From Comamonadaceae bacterium (GTDB lineage Bacteria > Pseudomonadota > Gammaproteobacteria > Burkholderiales > Burkholderiaceae_C), in assembly GCA_947372005.1 (NCBI GenBank), contig CANBRV010000102.1, forward strand, positions 1-7,772: DNA of 7,772 nt. Reading direction: 5' to 3'. A program made the position numbers and the translations under genes. Each line of letters begins with the position of its first letter. The first letter of the stretch is position 1. This document shows positions 1-5,741 of this stretch, piece after piece. Below the pieces are notes generated by a model that saw only the letters and a list, made by a program, of their open reading frames with translations, ran no database searches and was not told where the DNA came from.

Positions 1-1635
1 ACCGACCTTGCGTTAGCTCGGGCCCTAGAGAATCAACCTGCAGTGCTAGGCTACTATTTCACCAGTGATCGCGCCGGCCATACAACTGGCACTCTTCCAG
101 CTCCAGCCTTTGCGCCAAATGCAGGGGGTGATCGAGATTTTCAAATCACTCAGTGGTCTGGCTTTGGTGCCAATTTAGCCAAGCTAACCGAAGTTGCGTC
201 GCAGTCAGGATTTTTTAATGCTATCAGCGATATGGATGGCGTCATCCGCTCTGCGCCACTGCTGGCGGAGTTTCAAGGCCAGTACTACGAGTCATTAGCA
301 CTCGCACTGTATCGCCGTTATCTTGCCAGTCAAACCCCTGATCACAAACTCCCAACGATTGAGCCACACTTCGCCTCTAATGACGCCAGCTATCGCCATT
401 TGGATGCCTTACGCCTTCGTTATGGGGCAACTACACAAGATGTTGCTGTCGATAACGCTGTGATTAAACTTATTCCGTACCGCGGCCCAGGCGGGCCTCT
501 CGGCGGTTCGTTTACATACATTTCGGCAGCCGACGTGCTACAGGGTAAGCTGCCAGCAGCATCTCTCAAGGGAAAAGTCGTGCTGATTGGTAGTTCAGCC
601 CCTGCGCTAGAAGATCTACGCGTCACGCCATTTGACGCCGCCTATCCTGGCGTTGAGGTACAAGCCAACTTGGTGGCTGGCTTAATTGATGGACGCTCAC
701 CCACGCAGCCTGATTACGCTTTGGGTTTTGACGTGTTCCAACTATTACTGCTGAGTCTTATCCTGCTTGCACTTCTGCCGTCTTTATCGGCTATTGGTGC
801 CGTAGCACTCTCTATCACTTTGACCGCCTCGCTGTGGTTTGCTCACTACCTGCTGTTTACCAAAAGCTCTTTAGTCCTCCCCTCTGCAGCAAGTTTTGCG
901 CTTATTTTTAGCGCCTTCACATGGCAAGTTAGCCAAGGATTTTTTATCGAAGGTCAGCGCCGCAAACGACTGACGCATCTATTTGGCAGCTATGTCTCCC
1001 CTAAATGGGTTAGCCGTATGGTGCGCTCGGGCAATGACTACTCCATGCAAGCAAACAATCAGACGCTTACGGTGATGTTTTGCGATATGCGCGGCTTTAC
1101 ACGTCTCTCGCAAGATTTGCCACCATTGGCACTGCAAGCTTTGCTAAACGATATTTTTAATCGCCTCTCACACATCATTCAAGCACATGGCGGCACGATT
1201 GACAAATACATGGGTGACTGTGTCATGGCGTTTTGGGGCGCTCCCGAGCCACAGATCGATCACGCGGCACGCGCTGTGCGCTGCGCCATTGAAATGCAAA
1301 CTGAAATCGATAGCTTTAACCAACAGCGCACAGCCAATACGCCCGAAATTAAAATGGGGATTGGCATCAACACGGGGCTGATGTGTGTTGGCGATATGGG
1401 ATCCAGCATTAGGCGTAGCTATACCGTCATTGGTGAGTCAGTCAATTTAGCATCGCGATTAGAGGGTTTGTGTAAAACTTACAATCAACACTTCATTGTG
1501 AGCGCTGCAACCAAAGACTCTGCCATCCGCCATAGTAAAGACATGCATTGGAAAGACCTAGGCTTAGCTACTGTGGCGGGTAGCGATCAACCCATTCACA
1601 TATTCACCATACAACCTCAACTAAGAGCCATATGA
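1..1635 (+). CDS. CHASE2-domain class III adenylate cyclase, membrane sensor (5' end cut by window)
   Basis: Predicted to make cAMP from ATP in response to an extracytoplasmic signal. The reading frame is open from base 1, so the GTG at 43 is internal and the true start lies upstream. Counting the first visible codon as 1, residues 1 to about 240 are the C-terminal part of a CHASE2 sensor (GKVVLIGSSAPALEDLRVTPF, then YPGVEVQANLVAGLIDG). Three transmembrane helices follow at about 243-312, then a cyclase domain from about 350. Both metal-binding aspartates are present (D362 in FCDMRGFT, D406 in KYMGDCVMAFWGAP), as are transition-state N482 and R486 (VNLASRLE). Purine-site residues are K402 and T475; Lys plus Thr is the class IIIb pattern and supports ATP over GTP. 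The catalytic core looks intact. The stop overlaps the next start as ATGA (1632-1635). The cyclase call is firm; the stimulus is unknown. Confidence 0.93.
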   Translation, partial: TDLALARALENQPAVLGYYFTSDRAGHTTGTLPAPAFAPNAGGDRDFQITQWSGFGANLAKLTEVASQSGFFNAISDMDGVIRSAPLLAEFQGQYYESLALALYRRYLASQTPDHKLPTIEPHFASNDASYRHLDALRLRYGATTQDVAVDNAVIKLIPYRGPGGPLGGSFTYISAADVLQGKLPAASLKGKVVLIGSSAPALEDLRVTPFDAAYPGVEVQANLVAGLIDGRSPTQPDYALGFDVFQLLLLSLILLALLPSLSAIGAVALSITLTASLWFAHYLLFTKSSLVLPSAASFALIFSAFTWQVSQGFFIEGQRRKRLTHLFGSYVSPKWVSRMVRSGNDYSMQANNQTLTVMFCDMRGFTRLSQDLPPLALQALLNDIFNRLSHIIQAHGGTIDKYMGDCVMAFWGAPEPQIDHAARAVRCAIEMQTEIDSFNQQRTANTPEIKMGIGINTGLMCVGDMGSSIRRSYTVIGESVNLASRLEGLCKTYNQHFIVSAATKDSAIRHSKDMHWKDLGLATVAGSDQPIHIFTIQPQLRAI

Positions 1636-1772
1636 AAAAACCAACCCCTTATTCTCCGATTCCACAAATCGGCATGACTTTGCTACAAATGCTTGGCACA
1701 ATTGGCGCTGCTGGCTTACTAGGCGCCTGGCTTTTCCCATTGCTTTTAGAGTGGGTGCGCAAATCCGCTTAA
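1632..1772 (+). CDS. 46-residue membrane peptide with type IV pilin-like N-terminus
   Basis: A small ORF (MKKPTPYSPIPQIG, then MTLLQMLGTIGAAGLLGAWL, then FPLLLEWVRKSA) that starts in an ATGA overlap with the cyclase stop and ends 22 bases inside the next gene. A weak AAGAG lies 4 bases upstream of the ATG. The sequence aligns without gaps to the class III signal region of type IV pilins: a basic leader ending in Gly (residue 14), then M1 T2 L3 L4 Q5 M6 L7, G14, L16, A18 and P22, at the canonical spacing. Glu5 is replaced by Gln. After the hydrophobic helix only about ten residues remain, so there is no globular pilin head. It could be a micro-pilin or minor assembly factor, a decayed pilin gene ahead of its glycosylation ligase, or simply a one-helix membrane peptide that resembles pilin by chance. 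Translation is supported by the overlaps on both sides, not by homology. Confidence 0.6.
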   Translation: MKKPTPYSPIPQIGMTLLQMLGTIGAAGLLGAWLFPLLLEWVRKSA

Positions 1773-3319
1773 GAGTTCCCCTAGCAATCGGCTTGGGCTC
1801 AGCCGTTTGGCTTTGTCCTTTATGGCTTACGCCAACACCCGCCGTTCCAGCGCTGCTGTGGGGTGGTCTATGCCTAGGGGCTTGGCTTATCCTGGATGGT
1901 TGCAGTGCTCCGGCTGCAGACACTGATCTATCGATCCAAAAGCTTTTTTGGCTACTGCTCATCAGCCTTGCTGGCATGATTGCGTGGCGCAGTCGAGAGT
2001 TACAAAACACACTTGCTGCTGGGCTATGCCTTCTTGGCATAGGACTAGCTGCAAAGCTATCTGCAAAAGTAGATCGAGACAAAATTGCAAACACACTGGC
2101 TTGGGGCTGGCTGATTGCCGGGCTCGCTAACTCAGTGATAGGTCTCGTCCAGTATTTTGGGCAGACTGCTGAGCCTCTTGGTACAGCGTTTGGGCTGCTA
2201 CGGCAGCGTAATCACCTCTCTACACTATGTAACATCGCACTGCTGTCGTTGCTTTATCTATGGACAAGGCGCCAAGCTAAGCCATGCCTGGCAAGAATAA
2301 AAGATCTTTTTTTACCTGGCTTGGCTTGCGCCTTACTAACGGCAGGATTGGCGGCAACATGCTCACGCGCAGGCTTATTGGAGCTTGTAGTTAGTCTTGT
2401 TTTTATACTGGCGTACGCCTTACACACTCGGCATCGCAAACTATTGCTGATCGCTGCACTAACAGCCTTTCTCTACACTCTATGGGCTTACTTGTTGCCG
2501 CAATTAAGTAGCTCGCCAGAAACAATATTTGGGCGCATGCTGCAAACGGCAGCGACGACATCAGATAGCGCTGATTTAGATCTGCAAGATAGTCGCAGCG
2601 TGCTATGGAGCAATACCTTCATGCTGATTCACGCTAACCCCATACTTGGAGTAGGTTGGCGAGAGTTAGCCTTTTCGCTACGCACCACAGATTTTGGATC
2701 CGCCATCCGATTTACAGAACAAGCCGATAACACGCATAACCTGCCCTTGCAGATTGCAGTTGAACTAGGGCTGCCATTTGCCGTGCTGTGGCTATCGCTA
2801 TTGGCATGGCTTATTGCACGCAACAAACCATGGCAGACGCGGGCGCCCGCTCAACTTTTGGCATGGGGCATCCTGATAATCATTGGCATTCATAGTTTGC
2901 TTGAATACCCGCTGTGGTACGCGCCTTTTCAAATTGCACTGGGCTTATGCGCGGGCTTAGTGTTTTCACAATCTAGGCCGAATGCAATAACCCATTTATC
3001 TGGTTTAGGCTGGCAAAAATTGACTGGCGTCACTTTGATCTTTTTTTGCACTTACGCAGCCTTTGACTACCACCGCATCCGTCAACTCTTTATTGCCGAC
3101 AGCGAGCGTTCTCATTTTTATCAAGGCAATGTCTATAGCTACGCTGATGCGAGTTGGCTATTTGCAGCGCAAGTTCGTTTTGCGACATTTGCGACGACGC
3201 CCGTGACAACTGATAACGCAGCGCAGCTGCAGTTGCTTGGGCAAGAGGTGCTCCACTTTAGTCCTGAGCCTCTGGTCTTTAAAAAGCTCAATGAGGTTAA
3301 TGCGCACACTCTAAAATGA
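1751..3319 (+). CDS. PglL/Wzy-type O-oligosaccharyltransferase (O-antigen ligase superfamily membrane protein)
   Basis: Integral inner-membrane protein of 522 residues with about 10-12 hydrophobic helices. It is predicted to move a lipid-linked oligosaccharide to Ser/Thr of exported proteins, typically pilin, on the periplasmic face. Family signs are RQRNHLSTL (151-159), CSRAGLLE (204-211), the large periplasmic loop with ILGVGWRE (298-305), the putative catalytic His in THNLPLQIAVELG (H329), and HSLLEYPLWYAPF (381-393), the motif that marks PglL enzymes rather than WaaL ligases. The start is GTG at 1751, chosen because no other start was seen upstream in frame; this places it 22 bases inside the preceding ORF and suggests coupling. 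A hydrophobic segment at about 424-438 is followed by a tail of about 80 residues that ends early (VLHFSPEPLVFKKLNEVNAH) compared with PglL proteins of 560-600 residues. Wzy polymerase or WaaL ligase remain alternatives; the pilin-like ORF upstream favours PglL. Confidence 0.85.
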   Translation: MGAQIRLRVPLAIGLGSAVWLCPLWLTPTPAVPALLWGGLCLGAWLILDGCSAPAADTDLSIQKLFWLLLISLAGMIAWRSRELQNTLAAGLCLLGIGLAAKLSAKVDRDKIANTLAWGWLIAGLANSVIGLVQYFGQTAEPLGTAFGLLRQRNHLSTLCNIALLSLLYLWTRRQAKPCLARIKDLFLPGLACALLTAGLAATCSRAGLLELVVSLVFILAYALHTRHRKLLLIAALTAFLYTLWAYLLPQLSSSPETIFGRMLQTAATTSDSADLDLQDSRSVLWSNTFMLIHANPILGVGWRELAFSLRTTDFGSAIRFTEQADNTHNLPLQIAVELGLPFAVLWLSLLAWLIARNKPWQTRAPAQLLAWGILIIIGIHSLLEYPLWYAPFQIALGLCAGLVFSQSRPNAITHLSGLGWQKLTGVTLIFFCTYAAFDYHRIRQLFIADSERSHFYQGNVYSYADASWLFAAQVRFATFATTPVTTDNAAQLQLLGQEVLHFSPEPLVFKKLNEVNAHTLK

Positions 3320-4170
3320 CAATTATGGCCAACTATATTCTTACCCTCTCTTGCGCAGATCGTGCAGGCATTGTTCATGCCGTCTCAGGATTTTTATTTG
3401 AGCAAGGCAGCAACATTGAAGAAGCGCAGCAGTTTTCAGATTTGAAAACCAATCGTTTCTTCATGCGCATCCGCTTTAGCTGCGAACGCGTGCCACACGA
3501 TGATCTCGACACGTTATTAATGGCGTTTGCATCTGAAAACAAAATGCAGATGACCTTGCATGCCGCAAATCAGCCTATGCGAACCGTGCTCATGGTAAGC
3601 AAAGAGGGGCACTGCTTAAACGATCTACTTTTCCGATGGAAAAGTGGTCTGCTTAACTTAGATGTGCGCGCCATCATTAGTAATCATCGCGAGTTTTATC
3701 AACTGGCAGCGGGCTACAACGTACCATTCCATCACATTGCCGTCACAAAAGACAACAAAGCTGCAGCTGAAGCCAAAGCATTTGAAGTCATTCAAGCAGA
3801 AGGCGCTGAGTTAGTTGTGCTCGCCCGTTATATGCAAATTCTGAGTGATGACTTATGCGGCAAATTAGCTGGTCGGGCTATCAATATTCACCATAGCTTC
3901 TTACCTAGCTTTAAAGGCGCCAAGCCTTATCAGCAAGCTCATGAACGCGGCGTCAAGCTAATTGGCGCTACAGCGCACTACGTGACGGCGCACTTAGATG
4001 AAGGCCCAATCATTGAGCAAGACGTTACTCGCGTCGACCACAGTCGCACTGTTGAGGATTTGACAAGCCTTGGACGAGACACGGAGAGTCAAGTTTTAGC
4101 TCGCGCAGTTAAATGGCACAGCGAACACCGCGTACTCATGAATGGCACGCGGACTGTCGTGTTCCGCTAG
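3316..4170 (+). CDS. purU: Formyltetrahydrofolate deformylase
   Basis: Cytosolic enzyme that hydrolyses 10-formyltetrahydrofolate to formate and tetrahydrofolate, balancing one-carbon pools and supplying formate for PurT-type purine synthesis. It has 284 residues, close to the family norm. An N-terminal ACT domain (about 6-85, YILTLSCADRAGIV) is followed by a formyltransferase-fold domain from about 88. Catalytic residues are visible: N190 and H192 in AINIHHSFLPSFKGAKPY, and D228 in HYVTAHLDEGPIIEQD. The ATG at 3316 overlaps the upstream TGA (ATGA) and is preferred. The ATG at 3325 (fourth codon) is the alternative and would give a protein starting MANYILT. There is no strong Shine-Dalgarno for either, which fits coupling to the ligase. 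Functionally it is unrelated to its operon partners. The stop is 8 bases from the convergent protease gene. Confidence 0.95.
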   Translation: MTIMANYILTLSCADRAGIVHAVSGFLFEQGSNIEEAQQFSDLKTNRFFMRIRFSCERVPHDDLDTLLMAFASENKMQMTLHAANQPMRTVLMVSKEGHCLNDLLFRWKSGLLNLDVRAIISNHREFYQLAAGYNVPFHHIAVTKDNKAAAEAKAFEVIQAEGAELVVLARYMQILSDDLCGKLAGRAINIHHSFLPSFKGAKPYQQAHERGVKLIGATAHYVTAHLDEGPIIEQDVTRVDHSRTVEDLTSLGRDTESQVLARAVKWHSEHRVLMNGTRTVVFR

Positions 4171-4178
4171 GGCCGAAA

Positions 4179-5606
4179 CTACTTAGCGGTGCTAATCGCC
4201 GTTTTTGTTAAGCTTGTTGGCGCAGTAAGACTGTTAACAGCAGCCGACAAATTCACTCGCGGCTTGGTCAAACCATTCCGGTTGTCTTTGATGCTCGTTC
4301 CAGTACTTGTCAAACGAGCCACCGTTTGGGCAGCCGTGTCCAAAGGCGCAGCGCCTGGGGCGCGTAACACAGCGATAGCCGCAGCGACATGTGGCGCAGC
4401 TTGCGACGTGCCTGCATAGCTAGAGCCTGCCGCGGTGATCACGGCACCAGGGGCAAACATCGTCATGAGACTAGCGTTATCAGAAAAACAAGCAATTTTG
4501 TCAGCTGTTGTTGCTACATCAGTACAGCCCCTCATCATCGTAGTAGCCGCATAGGTTCGGCTGCCCCAGTTGGCGCTATAGACCGCGCCAACACTAACGG
4601 CACCGGGTGCGCAAGCAGGCTCAGCAACTCCATCGGTCCAGCCCAAATTGCCAGCAGATACAACAGGCAAAATACCTACTGCACGCGCGCTGGCAAAAGG
4701 CGCCGTTGCCCAAGACAATGTGCAGCTTGACGTGTATTTTTTAGTCCAGTTAATACTCATATTAATGGACTTAATGTTATAGAGCGCTTGATTTGCAATC
4801 GCCCAGTTAATTCCAGCAATGATGTCCGTCGCATACGCGCCCGTACCAGGTGTAAACACATCCAGCACCGCCAATTTGGCACCTGGCGCTACAGCAGCCA
4901 CGATGCCTGAGACGTTCGTGCCATGACCCGTATCATCCATCGAGTTATCAGACGGTGCCACATCAAAAGCAGCTACAACTTTGCAAGTTGCGGCTGGAAC
5001 GCCAGGTGCGGTACATCCACCAAACGCCGCATTTGTATAGTTCACACCTGTATCTAAAACCACAACTGTGGTACCAGCGCCTGTATAGCCGGCCGTTGCC
5101 GCAGCGGGCTGGCCGATCAGTGTCAGATTTTCAGTGCCCGTATGATCGCCAACTGTATTCTCATAAACACCAACAACATTTTTATGCGACAAGAGCTTTA
5201 CAAGCGCACGTCGATTGTTAACTTGAACATGCGCCATCGGCAGAGCATCGTAGTCACGTAGTTCCTGATAGTCGCCACCTGCAAATTGAGCCTTCACGCC
5301 TTGCTTAACAGCGCGATGACGAGCTTTTTTGGTGTCCAAATCAGCATCGTCGTCAACTGAAGAAAACTGAACGATGACGCCATTTGCGCCACCATTGCTC
5401 ATCATCCGATCTAGATGGTCTGCGTCCGCTTTGTTTTTGCTCTCATCCGCCAAATCTCGACTGGCTTGTGACTTTGAATAACCCGAGTCATCATCTTTGG
5501 CTTCGGTTTTTGATGAGCTACTAAAAGGATTAAATCCGCTTTGTGCATAGATAGAAACAGATACGGCAGCCAGTGCCAACACAGCATACTTCGCAATTTT
5601 TCGCAT
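4179..5606 (-). CDS. Secreted subtilisin-like serine protease (peptidase family S8)
   Basis: Exported endopeptidase of 475 residues. A Sec signal peptide (1-21, MRKIAKYAVLALAAVSVSIYA) is followed by a Ser/Lys/Asp-rich, probably disordered stretch (28-70). An inhibitor-I9-like propeptide comes next (about 75-150, from GVIVQFSS to NVVGVYEN). The catalytic domain (about 165-455) keeps the full set: D185 (VVVLDTGVN), H228 (DDTGHGTNVSGI), oxyanion N320 (VVSAGN) and nucleophile S401 (GTSQAAPHVAAA). Six cysteines in the catalytic part (198, 208, 295, 332, 361, 373) fall into three nearby pairs and could form periplasmic or extracellular disulfides. No transmembrane helix, LPXTG, PEP-CTERM or autotransporter barrel is visible at the C-terminus, so release into the periplasm or through a type II system is possible. 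The start is supported by GGAG 6 bases upstream. The gene stands alone, convergent with purU and divergent from glcD. Substrate unknown. Confidence 0.93.
   Translation of the reverse strand: MRKIAKYAVLALAAVSVSIYAQSGFNPFSSSSKTEAKDDDSGYSKSQASRDLADESKNKADADHLDRMMSNGGANGVIVQFSSVDDDADLDTKKARHRAVKQGVKAQFAGGDYQELRDYDALPMAHVQVNNRRALVKLLSHKNVVGVYENTVGDHTGTENLTLIGQPAAATAGYTGAGTTVVVLDTGVNYTNAAFGGCTAPGVPAATCKVVAAFDVAPSDNSMDDTGHGTNVSGIVAAVAPGAKLAVLDVFTPGTGAYATDIIAGINWAIANQALYNIKSINMSINWTKKYTSSCTLSWATAPFASARAVGILPVVSAGNLGWTDGVAEPACAPGAVSVGAVYSANWGSRTYAATTMMRGCTDVATTADKIACFSDNASLMTMFAPGAVITAAGSSYAGTSQAAPHVAAAIAVLRAPGAAPLDTAAQTVARLTSTGTSIKDNRNGLTKPRVNLSAAVNSLTAPTSLTKTAISTAK
4185..4209 (+). terminator. Possible weak intrinsic terminator for the purU operon
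   Basis: Fifteen bases after the purU stop, the + strand reads AGCGGTG-CTAAT-CGCCGTT followed by TTTGTT. The stem is seven pairs with two G-U wobbles and a five-base loop. It lies inside the last codons of the convergent protease gene, so its sequence is also constrained by coding. The stem is weak and the U run is interrupted, so termination here is only a suggestion. Confidence 0.3.
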
Positions 5607-5612
5607 GAATCA

Positions 5613-5616
5613 CTCC
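5613..5616 (-). promoter_or_regulatory. Ribosome binding site of the S8 protease gene
   Basis: GGAG on the - strand, six bases before the ATG at 5606-5604. It is a good match to the anti-Shine-Dalgarno and fixes the start used for the signal peptide. Confidence 0.75.
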
Positions 5617-5686
5617 GTGAATTAGATGGTTATCAATCAGTCTAGCACAACTCTGTAACACTTTGGCGTACATAGTTGCAAAGATG

Positions 5687-5702
5687 CCACATCTTCATGT
5701 GG
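5687..5702. repeat. Perfect inverted repeat, possible operator
   Basis: CCACAT-CTTC-ATGTGG: six-base arms with a four-base centre. A second pairing is possible, because CACATC (5688-5693) is also complementary to GATGTG (5703-5708), so two mutually exclusive hairpins could form in a transcript. It lies 36 bases before the glcD start and 81 bases before the protease start, a suitable place for a regulator. It does not match the GntR-type TNGTNNNACNA core expected for GlcC or LldR. Confidence 0.35.
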
Positions 5703-5729
5703 GATGTGATTCATAAAAGGCTTCGTAGA

Positions 5730-5741
5730 ATGCCAATATGA
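5730..5741 (+). CDS. Possible three-codon minigene overlapping the glcD start
   Basis: ATG CCA ATA TGA (Met-Pro-Ile-stop). AAAAGG at 5715-5720 sits 9 bases upstream of this ATG, a normal Shine-Dalgarno spacing, whereas it is 17 bases from the glcD ATG. The TGA (5739-5741) overlaps the glcD ATG (5738-5740) as ATGA. Ribosomes could therefore load here and restart on glcD. This is read from spacing alone; it may be coincidence. Confidence 0.25.
   Translation: MPI

Larger units (their letters stand above)
5607..5737. promoter_or_regulatory. Divergent intergenic region between protease gene and glcD
   Basis: This 131-base spacer must carry the start signals for the leftward protease gene and probably for glcD. 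No convincing -35/-10 pair was found on either strand. It contains the inverted repeat at 5687-5702 and a purine-rich AAAAGG at 5715-5720. The AAAAGG lies 17 bases from the glcD ATG, which is unusually far for a ribosome binding site, but only 9 bases from an out-of-frame ATG at 5730. Confidence 0.5.

Noticed and set aside
43..45. GTG at 43 as the start of the cyclase gene
   Set aside because: The frame is open back to base 1 and the upstream codons (TDLALARALENQPA) continue a CHASE2-like sequence, so the gene begins outside the window.
1621..2094. 157-codon open frame on the - strand across the cyclase/ligase junction
   Set aside because: It is antisense to the small ORF and the N-terminus of the ligase, shows no recognisable domain and has a composition typical of an antisense shadow.
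2299..2313. AAAAGATCTTTT followed by more T, resembling a terminator
   Set aside because: It is a self-complementary AT-rich palindrome with no loop, inside the coding sequence of the ligase.
3377..3388. ATGCCGTCTCAG, similar to the Neisseria DNA uptake sequence ATGCCGTCTGAA
   Set aside because: It differs at two positions including the conserved core end, occurs once, and encodes His-Ala-Val-Ser in the purU ACT domain; no other copy was seen.
5664..5680. TGGC...TTGCA resembling a sigma-54 promoter upstream of glcD
   Set aside because: The GG and GC elements are separated by 11 bases instead of the required 10, and no enhancer-binding regulator is nearby.
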